64,000 nt of DNA from Acidobacteriota bacterium (GCA_021818105.1 JAKAFB010000005.1:1-64000), one strand, 5' to 3'. Counted from the stretch's first letter, positions 25,500 through 34,678 are shown. A program made the numbers and translations. The notes: generated by a model from the letters alone, not told the origin.

Positions 25500-26811
25500 A
25501 GATCGTGAGGCCGCTCAGCAGCTTGGGGTAGAAGTCAGTGGATTTTTGCGGCATCACGGATCCGGCGAAGGCTACTTCCCTGAGTTGCTCCATGGTGACC
25601 GGGTTGGTGAGAAAGGTGATGTCTGCTTCGCCGCGGCGGACCAGGTCAACGGCTTCGGCTGCGTCGCGCAGGTAGCGGATGTTGGTCTGTTCGCGGACTT
25701 TCTCGGCGTCGAGGCCAAGCAGTTTGTCGAGGACAATCGCATGCAGGCAGCTCAGGTCAAGCTTGCGAAGCGGCTCGGGCTGATGGGCGAGGGCCGCTGC
25801 CGTGACTTCGGGCCATGCGCGCAGCAGAAAGGCCCCGGAGCGTGTGACGGCAACGAATGCCGTGCCCTGCTCGGCGTGGAGATTCTCAATGTATGCAGAG
25901 GTGGCTGCCGTGGGGAGTGGTTCCACGGAGAAGTAGGTTTTGGCGTTGCGCACGAAGGCTGCGGGATCAAAGCTGGAGAGGCTGTGGACGACGCGATGAG
26001 TGGGCAGAATGACCAGGCCATCGGAATCCATGTTGATGAAGGTCATCATGGCTGCTGCCTCAGGACAAGAAGGCTGGGGCAACTGGCTGGTGCTGTATTC
26101 GCCATTGGCCGGGATCGTGGGCGCGTGTTCGCGAGAGTAGTTTAGCGCAGTCTCGTAGCGGTGATGGCCATCGGCTATGATGAGTTTTTTATCGTCCATG
26201 GCAGTGACGAGCAGGCGGATGGTTGCCGGATCGCTGATGCGCCACAGGCGGTGCAAAATGCCGTACTCGTCGATGACCTCAGCGTCTGGAACACCAGCGT
26301 CGTCGTAAAGAAGCTTCTCAATGCTGCGGGCTGGGTCGGAGTAGAGCATGAAAATCTGGCCAAAATGAGCGCGTGTCGCCTTCAGCAGGTTGAGCCGGTC
26401 GCTCTTCGGTGCCGAGAGCGTGTGCTCATGGCGAAACACGACCTGCTCAGCGTAATCGTAAAGCTTGCCGAGCGCGATAAAGCCACGGCGCTCCTTGACA
26501 TCTTCCGTGCCGGGAACCTTGAAGCGTTCCGCATAGGCAAAGACGCAAGGATCTTTCTCCTGCATCAGGATGCCCTGATCGCGCCAGGCGGAAAAATCAC
26601 GTGCCGCGCGCTCATAAACGGTTTCACCGCTCGGCGCGTCAAACAATTCAGGCAGGCCGAGGATGATTCGGACGAGGTTGTAGGGGCTGCGTTGGTAGTA
26701 TGCCTGCTGCATGGCCGGCGTGATCTTGTCGTAGGGCTGGGTGACGACGTCGTCCAGCCGGACCAGAGAAGGGTTGTAACGCCAGGCACGGAATGGGTAA
26801 ATGGCGGCCAT
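25486..26811 (-). CDS. DUF1015 family protein
   Basis: 441 residues from the ATG at 26811; an open frame continues far upstream but the conserved family opening AAIYPFRAWRYNP sits right at this ATG. Family features include VVTQPYDKITP, RSPYNLVRIILG, the ADGHHRYETALNY motif and the C-terminal LPQKSTDFYPKL-like segment (MPQKSTDFYPK). DUF1015 proteins have no established function, though they are often found near serine and wall metabolism genes. Here it leads a tightly overlapping unit with amidase, GerMN and murI. Confidence 0.88.
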   Translation of the reverse strand: MAAIYPFRAWRYNPSLVRLDDVVTQPYDKITPAMQQAYYQRSPYNLVRIILGLPELFDAPSGETVYERAARDFSAWRDQGILMQEKDPCVFAYAERFKVPGTEDVKERRGFIALGKLYDYAEQVVFRHEHTLSAPKSDRLNLLKATRAHFGQIFMLYSDPARSIEKLLYDDAGVPDAEVIDEYGILHRLWRISDPATIRLLVTAMDDKKLIIADGHHRYETALNYSREHAPTIPANGEYSTSQLPQPSCPEAAAMMTFINMDSDGLVILPTHRVVHSLSSFDPAAFVRNAKTYFSVEPLPTAATSAYIENLHAEQGTAFVAVTRSGAFLLRAWPEVTAAALAHQPEPLRKLDLSCLHAIVLDKLLGLDAEKVREQTNIRYLRDAAEAVDLVRRGEADITFLTNPVTMEQLREVAFAGSVMPQKSTDFYPKLLSGLTIYALD

Positions 26812-27033
26812 GCGAAGGGTCTTGCTCCCCGTTGCGACGGTGGAAGACGCGCAAAGTCGCCGTATGCTGTCTTTTTCCAAGGCGCTGCGTGCGTCAGGCT
26901 CGATTGTATCGCAGCCGTCGTGACGGGCACGGCTATTGACCCAGTTGAAAATCGGCGTTAGGCGGCCCTCGCGGAGCAGTAACCGCACCCCGAGCCGTGC
27001 TAATATCGCCTTCAATCCCCTAGGTGCGGCGGC
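26812..27033. promoter_or_regulatory. Divergent promoter region between DUF1015 and VWA genes
   Basis: About 220 bases between two divergent units. It must contain both promoters, but I cannot point to confident -35/-10 boxes. No other feature is seen. Confidence 0.4.
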
Positions 27034-28113
27034 ATGAAGACGCAGTTCAATTTGCGTGCGACGTGGCGGCAGCTGAAGCTGCCTGGGAGGTTTGTCCGGA
27101 GCACCTGCATGTGTGCAGTGGTGGTCCTGCTGTGCTGTGCGCTGTCGCTTGCCCAGGACGATCAGCTCAACAAAGTACACGTGACGCCGCCGGATGCCAA
27201 GACTCCGGCAAAGGGAGCTCCAGCTGGAGCCGAGGCGCCCGCGCTGACCGGTGATGCAGCTTTGAGCGCGCGTCCCGGTTCTTTGATCCGCATGAACGTG
27301 GACATGGTGCTGATTCCTGTGACGGTCACGGATCCGATGAACCGCCTGGTCACCGGGCTTGAGCAGGACGCCTTTCAGGTCTACGAGAACAACAAGAAGC
27401 AAGCAATCCGCTCGTTTGCCAGCGAGGATGCCCCGGTGTCGATCGGCATTATTTTTGACCTTTCCGGGTCGATGACGTCAAAGCTGCTGCGTGCCAAGGC
27501 ATCGATTCTCCAGTTCATCAAGACGTCGAATCCTCAGGATGAATTCTTTGTGATCGGATTCAACGACCGGCCGGAATTGATCCAGGATTTCACCAATTCC
27601 GTAGAGGAAATCCAGGCGAGGCTTGCCACGACTCAAAGCGGCCACCGTACGGCGCTTCTGGATGCCATCTATTATGGAGTGAGAAAGATGCAGCAGGGGC
27701 GGCACGACCGCAAGGCTCTTCTGGTGGTGTCAGACGGCGGCGATAACCGCTCACGATACACCGTGGGCGAAGTGCGGGCGCAAGTGCGCGAGTCAGATAC
27801 GGAGATCTATGCGATGGGGATTTTTGACCCGTATGCGCCGACCCCGGAGGAGCGTACGGGGCCGCAGCTGCTCAATGATCTCTGCGAGGAAACCGGTGGG
27901 CGCATGTTCCGGGTGGACGATATTTCTGAGATGGGGGACATCGCAGAGAAGATCTCCACTGAACTTCGCAACCAGTATGTAATTGGTTACATGCCCAAAG
28001 ACCTCTCGCGAGACGGCAAGTGGCGTAAAGTGAAGGTGAAGCTCAATCCTCCATCAGGATTGCCCCCGCTTACGGTTCATGCACGCACGGGCTATTATGC
28101 GCCACTGCAATAA
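27034..28113 (+). CDS. Secreted VWA protein, acidobacterial VWFA-related family (first of pair)
   Basis: 359 residues. Hydrophobic signal segment MCAVVVLLCCALSLAQ at ~28-45. A short beta-rich region with VTVTDPMNRLV and FQVYENNKKQ precedes the von Willebrand A domain, which has the metal-site motif DLSGSM and the later threonine in SGHRTALLD and LLVVSDGGDN. The end, YVIGYMPKD...GYYAPLQ, is characteristic of the acidobacterial family. Function unknown; probably periplasmic or surface adhesion/assembly. The end overlaps the next gene by 17 bases. Confidence 0.88.
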   Translation: MKTQFNLRATWRQLKLPGRFVRSTCMCAVVVLLCCALSLAQDDQLNKVHVTPPDAKTPAKGAPAGAEAPALTGDAALSARPGSLIRMNVDMVLIPVTVTDPMNRLVTGLEQDAFQVYENNKKQAIRSFASEDAPVSIGIIFDLSGSMTSKLLRAKASILQFIKTSNPQDEFFVIGFNDRPELIQDFTNSVEEIQARLATTQSGHRTALLDAIYYGVRKMQQGRHDRKALLVVSDGGDNRSRYTVGEVRAQVRESDTEIYAMGIFDPYAPTPEERTGPQLLNDLCEETGGRMFRVDDISEMGDIAEKISTELRNQYVIGYMPKDLSRDGKWRKVKVKLNPPSGLPPLTVHARTGYYAPLQ

Positions 28114-29164
28114 CGCGGTTTTTGCTCTGATTTTTCTCGCAACGATACTGCCGCTCTGGGCGCAACAAGCGCCGCAGAAGCACACACCTGCACAACAGCC
28201 CTCGCTCACCGAAGATCGTGATCCTGTACGGTCCCCGGATGCTGTCGCGCCCTCCACGGAGCCGGGTGCTCCGCTGCACAAGGAGGGGCAGGGCTACGTG
28301 TTGCGCACGGATGTGGAGGAGGTCGTGCTCAATGCGACGGTGCTTGAAGGCAATCGCATTGTCCAGACGCTAAGCAAAGATAACTTCCAGGTGTTTGAGG
28401 ATGGTGTCAAGCAGACGATTATCAGCTTTCAGCACACGGATTTGCCGGTTTCCATTGGGATGGTCGTAGACAATTCCGGGTCCATGGCGAAGAAGCGGCC
28501 GGCGGTGAACAAGAGCGCGATGGATTTGATTGCCGCTTCCAACCCCCAGGATGAGGCCTTTGTGGTGAACTTCTCCGATGAGGCCTATATTGACCAGGAC
28601 TTTACAGCGGATGTGAACAAGCTGCGCGACGGACTATCGCACATTGAGTCGCGCGGGGGCACGGCGCTGTATGACGCCGTGGTGGCCTCGGCGGATAAGC
28701 TGGCGGCGGACGCAAAGCGGCCCAAACAAGTCCTTATCATCATCACGGATGGCGTGGACAACGCATCGACCCTGACGCTGGAACAGACGATTCGGCGCGT
28801 GCAGCAGCTCTCCGGGCCGGTCATTTATACCATTGGATTGCTGTTTGGTGACGACATGAGCCGGGCCGAGGTGCGGCATGCCCGGCGCGCCCTGGAGATG
28901 CTTTCCACCGAGACGGGTGGCATCGCATATTTCCCGCACTCTATGGAGCAGGTGGACCAGATTGCCGCGGAGGTGGCGCGGGATATTCGCAGCCAGTACA
29001 CCATCGGCTACCACTCGACCAAACCGAGCACAATGCCAGGCTTCCGTCGCGTACAGGTGACGGCCCAGGCGCCGGGGATGGGCAAGCTGACGGTGCGAAC
29101 GCGGACAGGGTACTTCCCGGTGGTGCGCATGCCCAGGAAGAATGCAGCCGGCGGTGGGCATTAG
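28097..29164 (+). CDS. Secreted VWA protein, acidobacterial VWFA-related family (second of pair)
   Basis: 355 residues. Signal peptide CNNAVFALIFLATILPLWAQ, then the same layout as its neighbour: FQVFEDGVKQ, VDNSGSM metal site, SRGGTALYDAV, LIIITDGVDN and YTIGYHSTK near the end. The pair appears to be a tandem duplication that has diverged. The ATG at 28097 lies inside the end of the first gene, so translation is probably coupled; another in-frame ATG at 28079 is possible. A hairpin with T-run (29218-29247) follows. Confidence 0.88.
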   Translation: MRHCNNAVFALIFLATILPLWAQQAPQKHTPAQQPSLTEDRDPVRSPDAVAPSTEPGAPLHKEGQGYVLRTDVEEVVLNATVLEGNRIVQTLSKDNFQVFEDGVKQTIISFQHTDLPVSIGMVVDNSGSMAKKRPAVNKSAMDLIAASNPQDEAFVVNFSDEAYIDQDFTADVNKLRDGLSHIESRGGTALYDAVVASADKLAADAKRPKQVLIIITDGVDNASTLTLEQTIRRVQQLSGPVIYTIGLLFGDDMSRAEVRHARRALEMLSTETGGIAYFPHSMEQVDQIAAEVARDIRSQYTIGYHSTKPSTMPGFRRVQVTAQAPGMGKLTVRTRTGYFPVVRMPRKNAAGGGH

Positions 29165-29217
29165 GGAGCCCTGCCGGGTCGTAGCCCACTCAAATCCAGC
29201 GCATTGGGCCGGGCTGA

Positions 29218-29247
29218 CGCACCCGGTTGGCCGGTGCGCCCTCTTTT
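29218..29247 (+). terminator. Rho-independent terminator after the VWA pair
   Basis: CGCACC and GGTGCG form the outer stem (29218-29223 with 29233-29238), extended by GG/CC after a bulged C around a TTGG loop, followed by CCCTCTTTT. Confidence 0.6.
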
Positions 29248-29293
29248 CGTCGCGATAAGCTAGAAACAAGGAGCCAGTGGCGAAAAGCTGATC

Positions 29294-30442
29294 ATGTCTG
29301 GATACAAGTACTCGACTCTTGCCGTACACGCCGGGCAACACCCGGACCCGCAGACAGGCGCCGTGAATGTGCCTGTTTACCTCTCTTCCACCTTCGAACT
29401 GACCGGTATCGGCACTGACAGGGGCTGGGATTACTCCCGCGCTGGGAATCCCACGCGCGACCGCCTCGAGGCGGCTCTGGCTGCGCTGGAGGGTGGGACC
29501 AGTGGCCATGCCTTTGCCAGCGGCATGGCCGCCATATCAGCGCTGGTGGCGATGCTGCGCGCAGGCGATCACCTGCTGTGCTCGCACAACGTGTATGCGG
29601 GTACGGTGCGGCTGTTTAACCAGATCGTGAGCCACTACGGCATTGACATCGAGTACGTTGACACGAGCAACCTGGAGGCCGTCGCGGCAGCCATCAAGCC
29701 GAATACCAAGCTCATTCACATTGAGACGCCAAGCAATCCTCTGATGGTGCTAAGTGACATTACCGCTATCAGCGAGATTGCACATGCAAAGGGCGTGGAA
29801 GTGAGCGTGGACAACACCTTCATGTCACCCGTGCTGCAAAGCCCGTTGGCGCTGGGTGCGGATATCGTGATGCACTCTACCACGAAGTATTTGAATGGAC
29901 ATTCTGACGGGATCGGTGGCGCGCTGATTGGTTCCAAACCGGAGCACAAGGAGCGCTTTCTGCTGGTGCAGAAGGCGGCGGGTGCAATTTTGTCACCCTT
30001 TGAGTGCTTTCTGGTGCTGCGCGGCATCAAGACCATGCCGCTACGGATCAAGCAGCACGAGGAAAACGGCCGCGCCGTGGCAGAGTTTCTCTCCACACAT
30101 CCCAAGGTGAGCCGGTTGGCCTACCCGGGACTGAAGAGCCATCCGCAGTATGCGCTGGCGGCGAAGCAACAGAAGGGCTTCGGGTCCATGATGAGTTTCG
30201 ACATCGGATCGCGCGAGGCGGCAGGGCGCTTCCTGGGCGCACTGAAGATATTCCTGAACGCCGAGTCGCTTGGCGGTGTGGAGTCGCTCGCCTCACACTC
30301 AGCGACAACGACTCATGCGGCCCTGAGCGATGCGGAGCGCGAGGCAGCCGGCATTACGCAGGGAACCATCCGTCTCTCCATCGGCATTGAGGACAAGGAA
30401 GACCTGATTGCCGACCTGGATCAGGCACTGGCGGGAGCCTGA
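29294..30442 (+). CDS. metB: Cystathionine gamma-synthase / beta-lyase type PLP enzyme
   Basis: 382 residues of the Cys/Met metabolism PLP family. The cofactor lysine lies in HSTTKYLNGHSDGIGG; other family motifs are YSRAGNPTRD, FASGMAAISAL, SVDNTFMSP and the C-terminal SLGGVESLASHS. These enzymes join an activated homoserine to cysteine, or cleave cystathionine or related thioethers; sequence alone does not fix which. It is first in a unit with tsaB (9 bases downstream) and rimI. Confidence 0.88.
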   Translation: MSGYKYSTLAVHAGQHPDPQTGAVNVPVYLSSTFELTGIGTDRGWDYSRAGNPTRDRLEAALAALEGGTSGHAFASGMAAISALVAMLRAGDHLLCSHNVYAGTVRLFNQIVSHYGIDIEYVDTSNLEAVAAAIKPNTKLIHIETPSNPLMVLSDITAISEIAHAKGVEVSVDNTFMSPVLQSPLALGADIVMHSTTKYLNGHSDGIGGALIGSKPEHKERFLLVQKAAGAILSPFECFLVLRGIKTMPLRIKQHEENGRAVAEFLSTHPKVSRLAYPGLKSHPQYALAAKQQKGFGSMMSFDIGSREAAGRFLGALKIFLNAESLGGVESLASHSATTTHAALSDAEREAAGITQGTIRLSIGIEDKEDLIADLDQALAGA

Positions 30443-30451
30443 CGGCATACC

Positions 30452-31141
30452 ATGCAGAAACCTCTACTGCTGCTCGGCATTGACACCTGCGGGCCCTCCG
30501 GCTCTGTCGCCCTGGGGCTGCTCGCTGGGCAGCGGGTGGAAATCCTTGGCCAGATCGAGCTTGCGGGGCGCACCTACTCCACTACGCTCCTTGCCGGGAT
30601 CAGTGCATTGCTTGCCCGCCACGGCTTCGACCTCAAGGATTTGGTGGCAATTGTAGCCGTGCAAGGCCCGGGCAGCTTTACTGGCGTGCGCGTGTGCCTG
30701 AGTGCCGCCAAAGGATTGGCCGAAGCGGCAGATCTTCCGATTGTCGCCATTTCGCGTCTTGCTGTGTTGGCGAGCAAGGGCGGAACGGACGCCGCTGCAT
30801 TGGACGCGCATCGGCACGAGGTTTTTTTGCGACTGGGCCGCCAAGGTTCAGAAGCACAGGAGATGCTTGCGGGCGCGGCTGAACTTGCGGAGATTGCACG
30901 GCCTGCCGGCACTATTGCCGTGTGTGAGGACGGCGCGGCCACCTTGCTGGCCGAGGCTTGGACCGATGCGGAACTGGTGCGGCTGGAGGCTCCCACGGCA
31001 GCGGACGCGTTGCAGTTTGCCGCGACGAGGGTGGAAGCGGGAGAGTTTGCCGACCGTGCGCTACTGGATGGGCACTATTTGCGGCGCTCGGATGCCGAGA
31101 TTTTCGGGGACCCAGCGGCAAAGGAGTCGCGGAGCGCATGA
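30452..31141 (+). CDS. tsaB: tRNA threonylcarbamoyladenosine biosynthesis protein TsaB
   Basis: 229 residues. The N-terminal ASKHA-like fold is seen in LLLGIDTCGPSGSVAL and the family signature in VQGPGSFTGVRVCLSAAKGLAEA. TsaB partners TsaD and TsaE in forming the t6A base at position 37 of ANN-reading tRNAs. Next to it, sharing ATGA, is a RimI-like acetyltransferase, a common pairing. Confidence 0.93.
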   Translation: MQKPLLLLGIDTCGPSGSVALGLLAGQRVEILGQIELAGRTYSTTLLAGISALLARHGFDLKDLVAIVAVQGPGSFTGVRVCLSAAKGLAEAADLPIVAISRLAVLASKGGTDAAALDAHRHEVFLRLGRQGSEAQEMLAGAAELAEIARPAGTIAVCEDGAATLLAEAWTDAELVRLEAPTAADALQFAATRVEAGEFADRALLDGHYLRRSDAEIFGDPAAKESRSA

Positions 31142-31614
31142 GTAGTGAAGTCGTGCCGGTCAGGATACGTCCCATGGTGTCCAGGGATCTCGACCAGGTG
31201 GTGGAGATAGCTGCAAGCCTCGATCAGGCTCCGCACTGGGGGCGGGCAGCTTACCTGGCGGCGTTGGACCAGGGGGCTATGCCGAAGCGCGTGGCGCTGG
31301 TGGCTGCGGATCCTCTGACAGGCATGATCGCCGGATTTACAGTCGCCAGTTTTACTCCGCCCGAGTCTGAACTGGAGACGATCTGCGTAGCGGAGCCGTA
31401 CCAGCAACGTGGCATCGCCAGGGTCCTCTTCGCGAAACTGGCTGACGAACTGCGTCGGCAGGGCACAGCCGTGACGCTTCTGGAGGTGCGTGCGTCCAAT
31501 GAAAAGGCGCTTGCGTTTTACCGTGCCGTCGGGTTTGTAGCGTCCGGTCGTCGGCCTCGGTACTACGCTGATCCAATTGAAGATGCAGTTCTGATGTGGC
31601 TGGCGCTTTCTTAG
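31138..31614 (+). CDS. rimI: GNAT acetyltransferase, RimI-like
   Basis: 158 residues from the ATG that overlaps the tsaB stop. GNAT fold with the acetyl-CoA loop in ETICVAEPYQQRGIARVLF (the QxxGxA motif), ending with EVRASNEKALAFYRAVGFV, close to ribosomal-protein-alanine acetyltransferase RimI, which acetylates the N-terminus of S18. Other N-terminal targets are possible. Confidence 0.85.
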   Translation: MSSEVVPVRIRPMVSRDLDQVVEIAASLDQAPHWGRAAYLAALDQGAMPKRVALVAADPLTGMIAGFTVASFTPPESELETICVAEPYQQRGIARVLFAKLADELRRQGTAVTLLEVRASNEKALAFYRAVGFVASGRRPRYYADPIEDAVLMWLALS

Positions 31615-31617
31615 GCC

Positions 31618-31635
31618 AATCAGGCCTGGCTGATT
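31618..31635. terminator. Small hairpin after rimI
   Basis: AATCAG-GCCTGG-CTGATT, a perfect 6-base inverted repeat starting 3 bases after the rimI stop. No T-run follows, so its terminator role is uncertain. Confidence 0.35.
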
Positions 31636-31768
31636 GTGATGCACATCATACATGAATGGCTAAATCACCGAAATCCACAGCCTGAAACCGATTTCGTATT
31701 ACTTGCCGCTTGCCGTGTAGTACGCGGCGGAGCTATATGTAAATGTTTCAAGACCACGGAGGTGCTTG

Positions 31769-31978
31769 ATGGATGAGATAAAGGATTCCACGCTGAGCGA
31801 GGAAATCGAACGCCTGCACGCAGAACACCGTCGATACGCTCAGCGTTTGGAAGAACTGCTTCAAAAGCCGTATCTCTCCGCGGATGAGCAGCTCGAAGAG
31901 ATACGCCTGAAGAAGTTGAAACTGCATGCCAAGGATCTGATTTACGCGCTGGAACACCGAGCCGCAGCGACGGTGTAG
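31769..31978 (+). CDS. Small YdcH/DUF465-like coiled-coil protein
   Basis: 69 residues, preceded by a strong GGAGGT at ideal distance from the ATG. Charged and helical throughout: EEIERLHAEHRRYAQRL and the ending RLKKLKLHAKDLIYALEH, which fit the YdcH/DUF465 pattern of short hairpin-helix proteins of unknown function. It stands alone between rimI and psd. Confidence 0.78.
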   Translation: MDEIKDSTLSEEIERLHAEHRRYAQRLEELLQKPYLSADEQLEEIRLKKLKLHAKDLIYALEHRAAATV

Positions 31979-32086
31979 CGCTTCCAGCGTCTTGGCAGGA
32001 TTAAAGCAAGTGGTGGCTTGATGGCCCCGCGGGCCTTTCGAGATGAGGTGTGTATTTGCTATCTCGTCCCGGGGAAAATTCAACCG

Positions 32087-32092
32087 TATAAT
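32087..32092 (+). promoter_or_regulatory. Candidate -10 box upstream of psd
   Basis: A perfect TATAAT ends 11 bases before the psd start codon. No good -35 box sits 16-18 bases upstream. If used, transcription would start only a few bases before the ATG, giving a nearly leaderless message. Confidence 0.4.
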
Positions 32093-32103
32093 CGTTAGGG
32101 ACA

Positions 32104-32733
32104 ATGGTTCGTGACGGTTATATTTACGGTTTGAGCCTGCTGGTGGTGGCTGCAGCAGTGGCATGGGCCACGGGCAGCTGGGTCTGGGCGGTTGTGCCGG
32201 TATTGCTGGCCGCGTTCTTTCTCTGGTTTTTCCGCGACCCTGAGCGTGCAATTCCCCAAAGCGCGGGTTTGATCGTGTCTCCGGGGGACGGTCTGGTGAC
32301 GGAGACGATTTCCCTCGCGACTCCCGAGGGTGAGCGGCAGCGCATCAGCATCTTCCTCAGCGTTTTCGATGTGCATGTGAATCGCGCGCCTATCGCCGGC
32401 GTTATCACCTCGGTTCGCTATCAAAAAGGCCTTTATCTCAATGCGATGAATCCCGCGTCCGCAGACCGGAACGAGCAGAACATTGTGACCGTCCGGGGAG
32501 AGGGGATTGAGGTCACCTTCAAGCAGATTGCCGGCCTGCTTGCGCGGCGCATAGTCTTTGATTACAAGGAAGGCGATCGAGTGGAGCGCGGGCAGCGCGT
32601 GGGCCTCATCAAGTTCGGCTCGCGCGTGGATGTGATTATTCCGGCCGATGCTCAGCTTTGCGTAAAGCCGGGACAGCGCGTACGCGGCGGCGCCAGTGTT
32701 CTGGCGGCCATGCCGGGGAGCAAAAGCGCGTGA
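32104..32733 (+). CDS. psd: Phosphatidylserine decarboxylase, short proenzyme type
   Basis: 209 residues. Two hydrophobic segments at the N-terminus (~10-50), [15 protein letters not shown], the [10 protein letters not shown] motif with the conserved histidine, and FGSRVD near the C-terminus, where self-cleavage at Gly-Ser makes the pyruvoyl group. It converts phosphatidylserine to phosphatidylethanolamine at the membrane. Length and motif match the short (archaeal/proteobacterial type) family. It overlaps the pssA start (GTGA), coupling the two consecutive pathway enzymes. Confidence 0.95.
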   Translation: MVRDGYIYGLSLLVVAAAVAWATGSWVWAVVPVLLAAFFLWFFRDPERAIPQSAGLIVSPGDGLVTETISLATPEGERQRISIFLSVFDVHVNRAPIAGVITSVRYQKGLYLNAMNPASADRNEQNIVTVRGEGIEVTFKQIAGLLARRIVFDYKEGDRVERGQRVGLIKFGSRVDVIIPADAQLCVKPGQRVRGGASVLAAMPGSKSA

Positions 32734-33623
32734 ACGGAAGCGGGTTGAGTCCGGCGAGGGCTGACGCGAAAGCCCGGTTGCGCCGGGGCATGTATCTGCT
32801 GCCCTCGTTTTTTACAGCCGGGAATATCGGGGCTGGCTACTTCTCGATTACTCAGACGTTTGCGGCGATCAGTGGCAATGCGGAATTGCACCTGGACTGG
32901 GCAGCCATCGCCATTCTGTTCGCCATACCGTTTGACGCGCTGGATGGCCGCATTGCCCGCTTGACGAACACCTGCAGTGATTTTGGAAAGGAACTGGATT
33001 CCCTGGCGGATGTGATCACGTTCGGCATGGCGCCAAGTCTTCTGGCTTTTATCTGGGGATTTCACTTCTTGCCGGACTCAATCGACGCCCACTTGCGCCA
33101 ACACTTGATCCAGGCTGGAGCATTCTTCTGCTTCCTTTATCTGATTGGCGGAGCATCCCGTTTGGCGCGGTTCAATATCAGTTCCGACGCCCAGCCAAGG
33201 AATCCCGGGCGGCCGGGGCGGAAGTATTTCGTGGGTATGCCGATTCCCGCGGCGGCCGGCCTGCTGGCATCAACCGTACACTTCTGCTACGGCATTCCCG
33301 TGCAGGCATGGTGGATTGGGATTCTGTGGCTTCTTCTGGTGGGCTTTACGGGTTTCCTGATGGTGAGCACGTGGCGCTTCTGGTCAGGCAAGGAAATCAA
33401 TCTCACGCGCAGGCATCCGTTCCAACTACTGCTGTTAATGGCCATCGTGCTCTATGCCATGCTCAGATACTCGCAGGTTGTGCTTTTTGTTGTGGCGTTG
33501 CTATATATGTTTTCCGGCATTTGGGCGCGCGCGGCATATTCCTGGTCGCGCCGCCGTCGCCGCAGACCGACGGGCTTAGACGATGCGCCAGCGCCGGAAC
33601 AGGGCCAGATGAGGCCGTCGTAG
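32730..33623 (+). CDS. pssA: CDP-diacylglycerol-serine O-phosphatidyltransferase
   Basis: 297 residues from a GTG that overlaps the psd stop and follows GGGGAG. The CDP-alcohol phosphotransferase signature is complete: DGRIAR, then G-x3-D-x3-D in [10 protein letters not shown]. Around eight membrane helices. It makes phosphatidylserine, the substrate of the psd product encoded just upstream. The C-terminus is basic and Arg-rich ([10 protein letters not shown]). Confidence 0.94.
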   Translation: MNGSGLSPARADAKARLRRGMYLLPSFFTAGNIGAGYFSITQTFAAISGNAELHLDWAAIAILFAIPFDALDGRIARLTNTCSDFGKELDSLADVITFGMAPSLLAFIWGFHFLPDSIDAHLRQHLIQAGAFFCFLYLIGGASRLARFNISSDAQPRNPGRPGRKYFVGMPIPAAAGLLASTVHFCYGIPVQAWWIGILWLLLVGFTGFLMVSTWRFWSGKEINLTRRHPFQLLLLMAIVLYAMLRYSQVVLFVVALLYMFSGIWARAAYSWSRRRRRRPTGLDDAPAPEQGQMRPS

Positions 33624-33646
33624 ATCATTTACAAATCAAGCAAAGG

Positions 33647-34675
33647 ATGAACGTGTACAAGATTGCCATTGCCGGTGCCTCAACGCTGCTGGGCAAGGAG
33701 CTGAAGGAAGCCCTTGCGGATTCGCCGCTGGCTGCGGCCAGCATTGTCCTGTTGGATGAAGAGGATGCGCAAGGTCAGCTGGAGCAGCTAGGAGACGAGG
33801 TCACCTTTGTTCAGCCCATTGCAGAGGAGTCCTTCGAAAATATTGATTTCACCTTCTTTTGTGGCAGCGCAGAGTTAACGCGAAAGCACTGGCGCCATGC
33901 TCTGCGGGCTGGGTCAACGGTGCTCGACCTTTCCGGCGTGCTGGACCAGGAAACTGGTGTGCTGGTGCGGGCTCCGTGGGTTGGTCCAGAGGCAGACTCC
34001 GCCGACCTGTTTACGCCAGCCGTGGTACCCGCTCATCCGGCGGCGTTGGCGCTGGCAGTCCTCATGCAGCAGTTGCAGCACGTTGTTCCCGTGCGCATGG
34101 CTGCTGCAACTGTGCTGCTACCGGCAAGTGAGTTTGGGCGTGGCGCCATGGATGAACTGCACCAACAAACGGTGAACCTGCTGAGCTTTCAGGGACTGCC
34201 AAGGGAGAATTATGACGCTCAGGTAGCGTACAACCTTCTCTCCGGACTCGGGGAGAGCGCGAAGGCCAACCTTGCGGCTGTCGAGGCGCGCGTGCGCAGG
34301 CATCTGGCAGCGCTCACTGGAAATCGCTGGCCCGCGGTGTCCGTGCAGGCGATTCATGCGCCGGTCTTTCACGGACTGACCTTTTCCATGGTGGTTGATT
34401 TGGATCGGCCCGTGGCGATTGCCGCCTTGGAAGAGGCGTTCAGCGCCGAGCATCTGGACCTCGTGCTGGAAGACACGGATTCACCGTCGAACCTTGCGGC
34501 TACGGGGCAGAATGACGTGTTGGTCCGCCTGCATCCGGAACCGGGCAGCAATCCGGCTGAGACGACGCGGCTTTGGCTGTGGGCAGCGGCGGATAATCTG
34601 CGCCTGTTCGCGCAGAACGCTGTTGAATGCGCTATGGACCTGCGCAGGTTGCGCCCGCAGGGCGCAGTGCAATAG
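33647..34675 (+). CDS. Aspartate-semialdehyde-dehydrogenase-like (USG-1-like) protein lacking the catalytic cysteine
   Basis: 342 residues. The N-terminal Rossmann motif IAGASTLLGKEL, the DFTFFCGSAE segment and the C-terminal half (ASEFGRGAMDEL, VFHGLTFSMVV) follow the aspartate-semialdehyde dehydrogenase fold. Where active enzymes have the N-C-S/T nucleophile, this one reads VVPAHPAALAL, with no cysteine. It therefore resembles the USG-1 paralogue and is unlikely to be a dehydrogenase. It lies 23 bases after pssA, preceded by AAAGG, so it may be part of the phospholipid unit. Function unknown. Confidence 0.8.
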   Translation: MNVYKIAIAGASTLLGKELKEALADSPLAAASIVLLDEEDAQGQLEQLGDEVTFVQPIAEESFENIDFTFFCGSAELTRKHWRHALRAGSTVLDLSGVLDQETGVLVRAPWVGPEADSADLFTPAVVPAHPAALALAVLMQQLQHVVPVRMAAATVLLPASEFGRGAMDELHQQTVNLLSFQGLPRENYDAQVAYNLLSGLGESAKANLAAVEARVRRHLAALTGNRWPAVSVQAIHAPVFHGLTFSMVVDLDRPVAIAALEEAFSAEHLDLVLEDTDSPSNLAATGQNDVLVRLHPEPGSNPAETTRLWLWAAADNLRLFAQNAVECAMDLRRLRPQGAVQ

Positions 34676-34678
34676 GCG

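Noticed and set aside
26812-27402. N-terminal extension of the DUF1015 protein
   Set aside because: It would overlap the divergent VWA gene and has Arg/His-rich noise; the conserved family start is at 26811.
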